Made by a program: the position numbers and the translations under genes. From Sipunculus nudus (taxonomy: Eukaryota; Annelida; Sipuncula; Golfingiida; Sipunculidae), in contig CM049306.1 of assembly GCA_026874595.1 (NCBI GenBank), positions 59,776,019-59,840,018 on the forward strand: a stretch of 64,000 nucleotides of DNA, read 5' to 3'. The notes below the pieces were generated by a model that saw nothing but the letters and a program-made list of their open reading frames with translations, had not been told where the DNA came from and did no database searches. Of this stretch, positions 1 through 13,900 are shown piece by piece; the stretch's first letter is position 1, and each line of letters opens with the position of its first letter.

Positions 1-1592
1 GCATAATTCTTCTGAATAGAACTGAATGCAATGTGCCAAACAATCAATGTTATAACAGAGATCTAGAATTGGTGTCAGCAGGGTTTAAGAAAATCACTGC
101 TCAATTGGTGGAGGATTTTCCTAGCTACTAGCTATACATACAATTATATTGGAATCTGGGGTGTTTTCCTGGTATTTGACCATAAAGTATATAATTTTCT
201 GCTATATCATATGTCAAATGGTACTGGTTGTCTAACCTTATGTGATTATATTACCGTTTAAGATGCCAAATAACAGAACTGGAACAGTTAACTAGAAGGT
301 AAATGCCGTCTACATTTGTATATTACTGGACGGAATAAACTACGGTTCCATCACAATGACCAGTGGTATGTTAAGTATGGTAATACATTGTACAAATCAA
401 GTAATCATCAAATTATTCTTGAACGTTAAATGACAAAAACTCAAACTCAAAAAATACAAAGCCTAAAACAAATAACATTGCATTGATACTTGCTTCAGAA
501 ATAGTTAAGATATATTTGAGACAAAACTACAAGAAGTGATGAGAAATTAACCATTACCGGTATGTTTTAATCTGGTCCCAGAATGAACAATATTACAATA
601 TTGTCAGCAGATAAGTTAGCAGCAGATACAAAGCTAGATATACAAATTGTACTGTTGTATTGGTATTTGAGTTTTACTGTATTTTATTCAATCACTTTAG
701 TATGAAAACTCAAACCACCCAATAATCTTGCATTAGAATATAGAATTCAATTAATGACATTTTTTTTTAACAATCTTCCTAATTTTAGACAAAGACTTTG
801 CCATCATCACAGCATAAACAGAAAAACAAAGATTCTGAAGTTTTAAATAACATAACATGCAGTTATACTGCAAATCATCTACAAAATCAAAATGTTCAAA
901 TTGGGAATTATTCCTTTAATATAAGATACCGCCACTTAATGGTGATCAACAGTCATGTTTTGTGCAAGAAGCAGCTTTGGCTGAGAATGCATAAGTCCAT
1001 GTAATATGTATTGAATATCCAATAGTGACAGGAGCTGAGACAAACTGTGGTACTGCCATCACATGGGCAATGAATGAATTTCTTCTCATTTCTGATAAAA
1101 AACCTGCCTTTAACATTTTGTTATCAATAACAGAAACACTAACAATATGAGGACTAGACTCTCTAACCATCAGGTCCAGTTGTGGAAGTAATAATTTAAA
1201 TCACATGGACCAGAAAATTTCAATGATTGCAGTATTTAAGGGTGTTTCTTTTCCCTTGATTATGAATGTGATGTTCATCACATTTTAAACAAAGAAACAT
1301 GACGTTCTATCAGTACTGGACCTAAAGTCTCTTTTATAATAAAGGGCTAAGTTAGTAAATACCCAAAGTACATTTAAAGGACTTCCAAAGGCAGCTAGGT
1401 ATGTTTGATATGGAGACTGTGGCAGTAAATTTAAGCTTCTCTCCACTTAATTCCATAATATAAAATAAATATAAAATTCTTAATTTCTATTCTCTTCATA
1501 ATGGTCTAATTCTGAAAAAAAAATAAGAATCACATGAACAAGATATCAATGTAATCTTTAAACATTCATATTCTATCACGTTCTTCTTGTTG
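1..1592. other. 3' flank of CPT2, no gene recognised
   Basis: AT-rich sequence downstream of the CPT2 stop. A minus-strand frame of about 80 codons (946-1190) reads without a stop, but it has no acceptor, no recognisable domain and no convincing start. I see no other exon, RNA gene or repeat terminus here. Confidence 0.5.
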
Positions 1593-1598
1593 TTTATT
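1593..1598 (-). terminator. Candidate poly(A) signal of CPT2
   Basis: AATAAA on the minus strand, about 256 nt beyond the CPT2 stop codon. It is the first canonical hexamer downstream of the stop that I find. Such hexamers are common in DNA this AT-rich, so this is only a candidate for the 3' end. Confidence 0.35.
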
Positions 1599-1853
1599 TT
1601 TTTCAAATGCATCTTCCCTGCAAAAACACAAATACTTATCTTGCTTGATTGATTTAAGAATATAGCAGTCAGTGGAACAGCATTATTACCACATCTCATA
1701 AAGCTTTACAAGTAATATAAACAATAATTGTTGTTCAAATCCACAGTTATGCAAAGCAACATGATCAGGTAAACAGACTTGTGCTTTTTCCAAGTGAAGG
1801 TCAGCTACCTAATGGGGAAACCAAATAAATCAGTGTAAATGTTACTGATCTTG

Positions 1854-1984
1854 TTAATTTTTCCCTTCAAGAACATCAAACATGCTGTCAAAAGATTGTC
1901 TGACACAGTCTAAGAAGCCATCAACATCTCTGCTGGGGTAACTGGTGACGTTCAGTCCCACCCAGTCATCAAAGGTGGAGTAAC
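1854..1984 (-). CDS. CPT2: CPT2 exon 15 (terminal)
   Basis: Encodes the C-terminal end, [19 protein letters not shown] onward to LEGKN and TAA at 1854-1856. The acceptor is CTGTTTCAG; a split Gly codon (phase 1) joins it to exon 14. It matches the last 40 residues of CPT2 proteins, which also end in a short LEGK tail. It lies 4.4 kb from exon 14. Confidence 0.95.
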
Positions 1985-4900
1985 CTGAAACAGAGTGAAA
2001 GATGTCACAGACAGAAATCAAAACATAATACTGATATTAGAGATTGCACCACTGATTCCAATGGAATTCACTAAAAGAACTAGAGAGTACTCATTCTGGA
2101 ACACCAGAATACAAGTCTTGATCAAACTTCAATGTTTACAAAAGTGCAGAAAATGAAACAGCCAACCAACTCAAGGTTGCATCAGAGGTCAGCACTGCCA
2201 ACCTGGAGCAAAGCTGTCTACAATCAGGTCATGCCTGTGCACATTTCAGGTATGGGAAACTTTCAACAATTCAGATATTTACATTTTCAATTCACAAAAG
2301 TTTTCCCTAATACTGGTGATTGAGCATTTGTCTGTTTTGTACTGTCTCAAAATTCGGATAAAATCCTTAAATCACGGTGATCCAAATTACTTTACATACA
2401 AAGTTTCATGGATTATTCCTTGGTTATAAGTCTTCTTACCCTAATCCTCAACAAAATTCCACTACAATAAATTCATAATTTTTTCTTACTGACAAACCAA
2501 ATGTGGGAAGAAAACCCAGAAAATCTCCCCTAGATAGTGGGTATATAATTATAGAAAAAGTGAAAATAGAAACATGTCAATTTGTCTCTAACTAGATCTT
2601 CAGAAAGTTAAAACAAGGGACCCATGGGTCACGGCGCTCAGCTGATCGTGATTGGACTATAAATGTTTCTCCACTGTGATACTATATCGAGTCGATAAAG
2701 CTTATGAATATCATGTACATGTTGGGCTATTATAAAGGAATGTAATGTAATATGTGAGTAAATGATAAATGAAATTACCTAAGTGATGGATTAATAGAGT
2801 CAAATAAAGTGGTTTATTTTTTATTTATTTAGGAGGGGTTGAAAATTGTGATATATTTGAGCAAATATGAATGCAATGACAGCAGTAATAAGCAGTAGTA
2901 GAATGGTGATAAGGCTATTTGTTGAAGGATCTAAAGTGTATGGTAGTCTGCAAGCGTTCAATTTGACAGATATGATGTTATGATTAACTATGCTGATGAA
3001 GTGATTTATGAATATGTGACTGTATGACACAATATCTCTTTAGTCTTGACAAGGTACATTATTGTGATGCCCTTTATGTCTACATATTACACAATATTGA
3101 CATAATTTCTGGCATGTACATAGGTATCTATGGACGAATAGTTATACAAAATATTAAAGTATGAATATATCTGATTCATCTTGTTCTTGCTTACTGAGGC
3201 TGACTTTGGGATGGGGTTCGGAGAAGGGAAAAGTGAGGGCAGCACGAAGGTGGATGTAGAAATATTCTATTGTAATGTTTTTCATTTATATAAGAATATG
3301 AAAAGCTAAGAGGAAAGGGGCCCTCCTACTTGGTTATAGTAAAGTTCTAAATATATGATTGCAAACTAATACTCTGACAAGACTGTCATGAAGAAAAACA
3401 GTAAAAGTTTTGAGATACTGTGTTGCATATCTAAAATTTACAGATGGACAGGCAAGTGGATAGAATGGACTGATACCTTTATTTCACTTTCAAGAGAATA
3501 ATGCATTTAAGTTTATATATAATCCTATTTTTTTAAGCAGATCCACTTTTTCCATTAAGAAGTTTTTATCTGAATCATTTTTTTATTTACAGGTTTATAA
3601 ATTTTTAATTAAAAAACCTGAAAATATAAGTTAAAAAATTAGAATTGTTGCAAAAGTTGCAATCATTATATATACAGAGTAAAAAACATTGGGTCATATT
3701 ATGCATACACATATATTTTATTATTTTTAAATCATAAATGTTTAAACTGATTTTAAAAGAAAATAATGCCACAACATGGCATCTACAAGAATATTCCTTG
3801 AATCACTATTAAAAAGTTTTGCACATTGGAGTTTTCAGGACATGCTTAATTTTATTCACCAAAATAAAATAAAAGTAAATTTGATAAAATAAAACATCTT
3901 TTCAAATAAAGTATACACACTGTTGGTTGAATGAGGGACAAACAATATCATTGTGCTAATTACTATCCCAGTTTTAATTAATTACTGGAATTAATAGTCA
4001 ATTTCACACCTGGTGAAGTTTTTACTCTTCTGAAGTAAGGAATTACTTATCTCATGAACATCCACACTTTCACAGCAATACACCACTTTGTGGACACAAT
4101 TAAATGTACACTTTAATCATTGTAACCCTGGTGGTTCATTCATCTAGTTTATGCACCAGCTGGGGGGGGGATGAGTGCAGGGCAGAGGGGAAGCCTGCTG
4201 GTAGTGGCCAAGCTGGGCCAAGGTAAGCTGCCTGGGGTGGGTTACATAATGCATGTGAAGGCTGTACTACTATGTGGGCTAGATGTAAACAACACTTGAC
4301 ATGGTGTATGAAAACATGAATAAAAGCTATTCATTCCAATCAATTTCTTTTGAAAGTTCAGATTTTAAAAGATTAAATCCTTATGCATATATGCTGGGAA
4401 AATTAAATCAATAGTGCCAAAGTTGGACAAAATTTGAGGTATTGATTTTTTATTTATGCTAATAACTTGAAAAATTTGCAAAATTCGGATCTAATTTTGA
4501 GTAAACAATTGAATCTTGATTAAATAAAGTTATATTCCTGAAAAAAAGTCTCTAGGTTCAGCAATTCTCATGTTAGGTGAGTAAATATATTTCCTGATTT
4601 TTTAAAAAATTGCATTGTTTTGGCCCATAATTTCAAAATAATACCCAATACTGACCTAATTTTTGGTATGTTCATAGAAAATGTATAAAAGAATGTGAAT
4701 ACTAAATATGATCAAAAACAGATCAGTGGTTTTGATATTAGGCAGCCTTGAAGTGTTAGTCTAACAATGGCTTTTTTTATGGAAAACAAGAGTTTTTTTT
4801 CCTTAATATCTCGAAGAAACAAAGTCCTAATGACCCAATTTTCGGTATGGTAGGAGATTTTGGGGACATCTAAAATTATGTCAACAGCCTGAGGAGCATA

Positions 4901-7900
4901 GAGATGTGCACTGAATGACCTACAGTCATCAAAGTGGACTGCTTGACAATGTAAGGGAATACAACAAGAGCCTCCAAAAAAATAACTAGCCTAATTTTGC
5001 AGCTTTTATTTTCAAATTTCAGATTTTAACAGATTAAATCCTTATGTATACATGGTGTGAAAATTAAATCCACAGTACTTACAGGAAAAAAACGTGCCAT
5101 GGCCAAAGTTGGGCAAAATTTAAGGTACCAATTTTATACTTTTGCCAATATTTAAAAAAATTTAACAAATTTTGATTTAATTTTTTGTATACAATTAAAT
5201 TTTGATTAATTAAAGTTGTATTACTGGAAAAAAGTCCCTACCTTTAACACTTTTGGTCTTAAGTGACCAAATATCTTCCTGATTTTTTTACAAAGTCCAT
5301 TATGTTTGGGCCCATAACTTTTTTAAATTATATAATACTGACTTAATATCTGGCATGTACATAGGAACTATATAGAGGAATATTTATGGTAAATATGAAG
5401 AATACCAGATGAGCGGTTTTGATATTAGGCAGTCCTGAAGTGTGAAAATAGATTTCTAATAAAAAAATGAGGTTTTTCCTTAATATCTCAAAGGAACGAA
5501 GTCCTATTGACCCAATTTTTGGCATGGTAGGAGATTATGGGGACATCTAACTGTATGCTGAAATTCAGATTCGTAGGTCCAACGGTGTCAAAACTTGCCA
5601 GTCTTACGGACGGACATCCAGACGGACAGACAGACGGACGGACAGACGGATGACGGACAATGGACCATGACTATAGCTCAGATGACTTATAGTCAGCTGA
5701 GCTAAAAAACCAGAATGAGAATAGAAACATGTCAATTAGTCTCTAACAAGATCTTGAGAAAGTTTAAAAAAAAATCAATTCAATTTCAAGGCATCTTGCC
5801 TTAATTAATCATTTACTGGTATGTATTTGGTGTAAAGAAGCTTCCGGAATGATGCTTTATATGATAAACCATAAATCCTAGTTTGACTAAATCTGGTCAC
5901 TGACACATGTGAGCACAGAAAATTGATTTAACCTGGAAACATTCAACTGAAATTTTAACATGATAAGCAGAAGCATAACATAAGGTACCACACTTTATAA
6001 GTATTATCCATCAAAAAATTAAACACCACAAGTGGAGTATATACATCTATACATCAGGAAACATATGGATCTCTATTTCTGGAAAAGATCATACACATGT
6101 ATCAAACTGTGATTGTGATATTTGACTTTTTTTCTTGTGCAGGATTTAAAAAAAACCTTGATCATCTCTCTCCTTATTTCATTCTCTGTCTGTATACATG
6201 CATGTGTCAGATGACCTTAAAAGTCAAAGTCATGACCAAAAATGCAGTACACTCGCAGTAACCAGGAATATGCTTCTAGGTGAATATGTCATTTTAGTAA
6301 AAGCACTAAAAGTCTTTAATGATCAAATTTTTTTTCTAAATTTTATCCTGTAATCAATAAATAATAGTGAACTGATACTTCTCTACTAACCAACACCAAA
6401 GCCGTCTGGGACAACAGGAGCAAACCCTCCAAGTTGGATAGCTGGGCTGCTCAGAGTGGACGTGGACAGAATGTTGTGGTTGATCTTGGCATAAGCAGGG
6501 TCCAGAAACAGCTCAGGAAGCTCACTGCCTTCATCAAGAGCGATGTGCTTCATACCAAACAGATGACGGTCAAAGCCCTGACCTGAAGACAAATAGAAAA
6601 TTACGTTGAACAGAGAAAGGAATGAGAATAAAGATTGATAACAATGGATCCATAGCTCCCTCAAACAAGTGTTGGTGATGAATGACACTAAAAGTTCAGA
6701 TCTGTTACAGCAGAAAAGAAAAATAGTATTTGTAACATCTGAAAATATAAAAGTAAAATAGCTATCCTATTTTTACAAATAAAGGTGCCTGTTGCAGGCT
6801 CAGGGTGTCAGGCATATATCTTGTTTCTTATAACAATACCCACAAAGCTTTAGACAAAACCATAGAACCAAGAGAAAAACTACAGATTAATCACAATATT
6901 ACTACTATTTGCCACCTAGATTTATGACCATTGTGCAGGACCGTATGTTTATATTTTTCTTTCATGCCACTGTTTGCACCTGATGCAAGTTTACATCTAA
7001 TGAAGGCACAAAGAAAAGGTTTCAGAACAACAGCCATGTATAAACTATTATATTTCCTGAGAAGAACACTGTACTTCATGTTTACCTTAATTAAATGCAT
7101 AGTAAAAGAACAGACACCCATTGAAAATAATATCTACATCTTTGGAGTGTAGTTTTCTCTATCCATCTGACTTACCCATTGCTGCCTCTTTGGTGAGCTG
7201 ACCGTGTACTTTTGAACATTCCTGCAGGGCACTCTTTAATTCTTCACTGCTAGGTTTGTTGGTGGTTGATAAAAACATGTCACATGCTTTCTTGGTGGCT
7301 GTAGTTGCTGGTCTAATGGTCTCTGTCCTGCCGTGCCTGAATGCGGCAGTGCTGCATGACTCATAGGTAGCCACTGTTTGTCCATACTGCCGCTGGAAGC
7401 CCATCTAGGAGCAAACATTTACAACATAGCAGATGTTTCCCTCGAGCTACATTGATATCACGGCAATCATTATTTACAGTAATATCTGAAATGCTTATCA
7501 ATGACACCTGGTGATCATTCTTGACAACATGCTTTGAAAAACTTCACTTATCAACAGTTAACTCAGTGGTGCTTCATTAATATTTCATTCTGTAAAATAA
7601 AAATTTTATCATCTATCTTTGAAATTTATCTTTCAATGAGGGGAAAATTGGAAGAAGACATCTCTAGGCAGTTTCTTTGAGCACCAGTCGGCACTGATCA
7701 TAACCTGAAATATTATTAGCATATACATGTATTTAAATCTGAATTTTCATACACTCTAAAAATCATATTATCTTTACACTATTATGCCATGGTATTGCCA
7801 TGTTGCTTCTCAAATTGTAAATAAAAGGGAAGAATATTAAGTCTATAAAAAAATTCAGCTGAAAAAATATTAATTTCTTAATGCTGACTTTATCTATGTT

Positions 7901-10900
7901 AATATCATATTATTTAAACAATGACAAGTTTTCTCTTCAAACAAATCATGCAAAAACTACTATGCAAACCAGATGATTTACAAATGTAAATATAAATATT
8001 TGTCATGTGTTTTGGTTTTATGTTTTTTTTCAAAACCAAATATATGATGAACAAGGAAAGGGTAAATGTATATATACCACCTTTTTCTCATAGATTTTTT
8101 AAAAACTTTATAATTTCCATTATTTCCTAGACAGCTGCCTGTGACCTTGACTGCTATAATTGGAGCTGATATGTTGTAAAATGTGGACTGATTTCTCATA
8201 TTTTTAAATAGTTCTGTGTGTATTAACATGTAAAGCAGGTGTTTTTTCCTTCATGGAAAATTAGGCCCTTTAATTTTCTACCCAATATTATCATTTTCTC
8301 CCTCAATATGTAACAAATAAAGTTTTTAATAGCAAAAGACAGGTGGACACAAAATGATGGAACTGACTTTACCTGGAATGCAAGCTGCATGAAGGAATCA
8401 GGACTCAGCTTGTTCTTCTTGATCAGTGTTTTCCCGGCTCTCTCATACTGGAGGAAGTTAAGGCTCAGTGTGCTGATAGTATCCTCAAACTTCTTTCTTG
8501 ACTGTGTAATGCCTTGTTTCAACTCTTCTGTCAAGTTGAAATCTGCAACAAATATTTCAAAGATCATGCATGTGATTGTCTATGGTCCATCAAAAAGTGT
8601 ACACTAGAAAAGTTCATAAATATGGGTAAAATATGTAAACTGCTCTGTTGTTGGCATTGCACAGAGGACAAAGGCATGGTTTATATATGAGTAAAACAGT
8701 AAAATATTATTTCAGCTGACAAAAGTTAGATTTTACATTAAAAAGATTAATGCAATATGAGCTCAAGGTTACTATACTACAAGTTCATTTACATCAATGT
8801 TCATAATCCTTTATTTAAACTAGGTTACAGCATTCCTTAATATACATAACTCTCAAATGCTTGAAATGAGTTCTACTGGATGTATTAAAAAATCTTATAC
8901 ATTTTAGAATGAGATAATCATAAGTTTAATGTTTAAACTTTATTTGTTTCCTAAATAACGTGGCCTGAATTAACTATTCAGAGTCTGTGCAGCAAGAGTA
9001 CAGAACTTCCATGCTGGCACACATCATATCTTGTTAAGATAATAGCATGGCCATGAATGTAAAGTTCTGTCTGGGTGTTCTTAAGAAAATGTAAAAAAAT
9101 TCCAACATATTTCAATTGTTAATTTCACAAATGCTCCTGACTTTCTTTGAACAGATTGCAGGATGACAGAGATGAACACTTTAAGGAGATTATCAAGCTG
9201 ATGTACTAGTCATGAGTGGTACTTACCAAGTCGACGCACTGCCTGTGACGAGTCTACCTGAGCTGGCCTTGAGTCTGGGTGGGCACGAGGGTTCTCAGTG
9301 GAGTCTTTGAGGGTGTCGTTCATCATCCTCAGTACAGCAACACCATCTCCCCATGCATGTTCCATGTTCACACACGAAGTCCCATCTGGCTGGACCATCA
9401 GCTCAAAGCTCTTATCAAACCACCTGTACAAATATTGTTAAATCTGTCTGTAACCATCCAAACATGTATAAATATTTTAATATTTTTTAAAACTTTTTTT
9501 TGATGGAGGTAACTGCCTCCATTATTTAATGCTAACTTAACTATGTATATGTACATCTGCAGAATTCCATTCCGGTTTCAGACTACATGACAGGGCAGTA
9601 TCACACGCTTCCTCTCATTATATATCCTGGCCTTAACCAGGCCCAGTGACTACTGCACATGCGGGCCCTGGTTGCGTAATTGTCCCCATTGCTGGGTCAT
9701 AACAGCGAGGAGCGCACTTGTTAGTGAGTGAAACACAGCTGTTGGGCACAACCTTCCCATTAAGCCTGCAGAGCGCCCTCTTAGGGTGGGGCTAGATGTG
9801 AAATCATGATCTCCTGGCATTTAGTCCTGTGCTCTACCCCTGAGCCACAGAAGCCAGTAAATATTTGATATTAACTAGATATTTCTTGCCACCCCAAATA
9901 AGGGGCCAATACGGTGAATCACTCTTGAGAAAAGGGGATAAATTTATACTATAAAAATGGTAAGGTAGTTGGCACCACCTTTGTGGTTGACAAGAAAACT
10001 CTCCAAGGTGGATGTACATGCCAAATTGGAGACCAACACATTGAACGGCTCCTCAGATATGAGCAATTTTCACCTAAAACAAATGGACAGATGGTCACCA
10101 CACAAAAAACAAGGGACCCATGGGTCACGGCGCTCAGCTTTTATATATGGTCACAAAATATGATTTGGAAGAGGTGGTAGGCAAAGGCTGGTTTTGTGTG
10201 GTAATATAAGCTCTATTATGAGTTGACAGTGTTCAACTCAAGTTATGTAAGATTCTGATAATACCCTTTGAGACAGGGAAGAGGATTGATGTCATTTATA
10301 TTATTTACAGTTGGTAATGGTGTGCTTTTATCACACAGGTTTTGACTTGGCCATAAAACTTTACCTACATTGCAGCAGAATTACTTGAAAAGTTAAACTA
10401 TTTATTAAAAATTAATAACAAATATTGTGTCAAATATAATTTATAATTAAATATAATAACAGTATCATCTGCTTTTTTCTTCAAAGGTTTTTTAATAATA
10501 TTATCGAAATAAATGATTATCAAAATAATATTATGGAATATATTCATGAATGCATTTGTATTCAAATACTTTCATTTTTACCTGTATTCCTATCCTTATA
10601 CATAAAATTATGGAGTACATATTCATATTTGCATTCAAATATAAAGTACTTCACCATGTCTGGATTTATTCAGTTTCAGCCGAACAAAAGTTTTTGAGAA
10701 TCCAGAATAACAAATATCACAATTTTAAATAATGATCATAAGTACCTGGTTTTATGAATTTTATTTATATTGAAAAAATAATACTATTAGATTCACTTTT
10801 GACTACCTTCACATCAATCTACACACTAGACATAGCAAGAGTCTTCTGACAATTATTAACATTACAGAAATCATAATGAGAACTTGTCTAAGATCTGAAT

Positions 10901-13900
10901 TTTTTATCATACTCATATTTTTTTATTTAAAAGAAAATGTATCAGAAAAAAATTTGAAGTAATCTCAGCTATAAAACCATTATATATGTAAAAGTAACCT
11001 GAGGATAAGAACACCCTATAAATAATACAAGGAGAAAACTAGAGATGGACAAGTTTAATTTTATTAACTGAAATATAGGAACCAGTAATATAAATTTTGA
11101 TTATTTACAGGGGCTTGTGACAGCTGTTACGGCCACGTTTCTTAATGTCATTAGTGAAACATATTGACATCTTTATTCAGTACTTGTCTGAGTAAAATTA
11201 AAATATGCTGACATATTTAAATTTTTTTAAAATTTTGAATTAAATATAAATTAACAAGCTGAAACACTTGGAAAAGACCTGGGAATTTAGATTAATATTA
11301 TCAACTGCATCTTTGTCTATCATTAATTTCCTTCATATAATCCCTAATAGTATAGAACAATATAATTTAATTACTTTTTTTTTCATTATTAAAATTGAAA
11401 AGAAACAATTATATCTTGATTAAATATAGTTATATACCTGAAAAAAAAGTTTCTAGCTTCAGCAATTCTAAAGTTAAAGGAGTAAATATATTTCCTGAAT
11501 TTTTACAAAGTGCATTATTTTCGGGCCCATTACTTCAAGAATTTAAAAAATATTGAACTCATTTCTGGTAGGTACATAGGAAATATATAGAGGAATTGAT
11601 ATATTAAAAATTATCAATATCAGGTCAGTGGTTTTGATATTAGGCAGTCTTCAAGTGTAACAATCCGTTTTTAATTGAAAATGGAGGTTTTTCCTTAATA
11701 ATTCGAAGGAACGAAGTCCTAGTGACCCAATTTTCTGTATGGTAGGAGATTTTGGGGACATCTAAAGGTATGCCAAATTTCAGATTCGTAGGTCCAACAG
11801 TTTCAAAATGTGCCGGGTTAATGGACAGACGGAAGGATGGACAGACAAAGGACCACGACTGTAGCTCAGATGACTTATAGTCAGCTGAGCTAAAAATGGC
11901 AGATGGCACTTCCAGTCTTGAGTTCAAGATGGAGGAGGCCAAGATCTATGGACATGCACAGTTTCAGACCAATACGGCACACCACTCCTAAGAAAAGAGC
12001 ATTAATTTATTCAATCGAATTGGGAAGGTAGGTGGCCCCACCTGACTGGTTTACGAGAAAACTTTCAAAGAAGGATGCCCATGCTATATTTAAACTAATA
12101 CTTTGAACCAACAACACCAGGCATATGAGAAATATTTACCCAAAGCACATGTACAGATGGACGCCATAGTGAAATGATTGCACATGGTGCCACCAGTCTT
12201 GAGGATGAGGGATTGGAAGTAGTCCAAGATCTATGGATATGCACAGTTTCAGGCCAAATCACTCCTCAGAAAAGGGCAATAATTTATTCCACAAAAACAG
12301 AAAGGTAGGTGGTGCCACTTGTCTGGTTTATGAGTAAACTTTCAAAGTTGGATGGACATGCCAAATTTCAACCAATACCTTGAACCACTCCTGATTTATG
12401 AGCAATTTTCACCAAAAGCACATGTACAGATGGACGCCACAGCAAAATGATTTAAGATTGCACCACAAGTATTAAGTACAAGATGGAGGAGTCCAAGATC
12501 AATGGACATGCACAATTTCAGCCCAATCTCTCCATTAGTTTTAGACTTATAATGGTCACAGTACTGTCAAGTGGATATGATGGGGTATAAAAAAGGCGCG
12601 AAAACAAGTAAAAGACAGAAGGTGTCTTCCGCAGAAGACAAAGCTATCCAAGATCTTTGGTCAATTTGATTTTGGAACAATCCATGCATCCCTTATTGAG
12701 ATATTAATGATTTTGTGTGATTTTCATTCGCCCCTTGTTCATCTGCCAACCTCACCTACCGCCAACAAATGACAAGTCCTGATTTACTTAGTACTTATTT
12801 ACCTTGTTCATTTGCCTGCCTCAGTATCCTCCATCCACCAGGTGCTTTTTTACTCAAATGTACCACATTCCCTTGATCATATGCCTACTTCCTGATTCCA
12901 GCTCTTCAAGCCAGGGTAAATCGCTTGGGCTCAGCTGACCTGGCCACGTCTGTGTTTACAACATGTCATGCCTCTCTGATTATGGATAAAGTACCCGGTG
13001 CCACTTATTAATTATTGACTTAACACCCTTGAGTTTTGGATAAGTGTCATTTAATGAGGCAAACCTGATGAGCAGTTTGGTGCAATTAATAGGGGTATAA
13101 GGTCAAGTGGCATATACATATCGTGTACAGACAACAGCTAACCTAAGGGGATTGTCCTAAGTGAAACTGTTCGTTGGACGAAGCATTCCTGAGCGCCACC
13201 ATCGGCAATTGTTGGAAACAAACAGGATATATACCCAAGGTAGACCAGCCAACTGAAACAGATCGGCATGAGGGTCCAGAAGCAAAAACTATCCTTCTGC
13301 TTCTATAACGAGTGACAGATTGCCTCGGGATTTACCACAGTGCACGCATGTCTCATCCAGATTTCGTCAATGCTGATCAGATTATAGGAACAGCACAACC
13401 TTTGAGCGATGAAGATATCCAGGAAACAGTGACAGACTACAATGATAAAGCTCATCTGACCTCTGAACCTGAGGAAATAGTTCCCCAACTTCTGCCCACA
13501 TCTGCTGGAGTCCGTCAGGCCATGATCAGGTCCGTCTTATGATATTGCAAGAGCTCCAACTACAGCGAACAGTCCGAAAACTGATGCATTTTACAGAACA
13601 GACCAGAGAATAACAGCTCTTCAGTCACAAGCTGGCAAACAATGCTCCATTACAGTATTCTTTGAGGCATACTCGGATGAAAGTGAAACGGCACCAAGAG
13701 AATTTAATATTTTGACCGGATAATATTATACAGGTATATCTTTGTAAATAAACTGTACACACTGTATATTCTTCTGTAGTTATTTGTTAATTTTTATTTC
13801 TATGTGAATAAAGTTATATAAATGTAAAAATTGTTAATTTAATAATAACTAGCTAAAGGAGAGTGAAAGAGGTCAGATTGTATTTGCCAATATTCAAGGT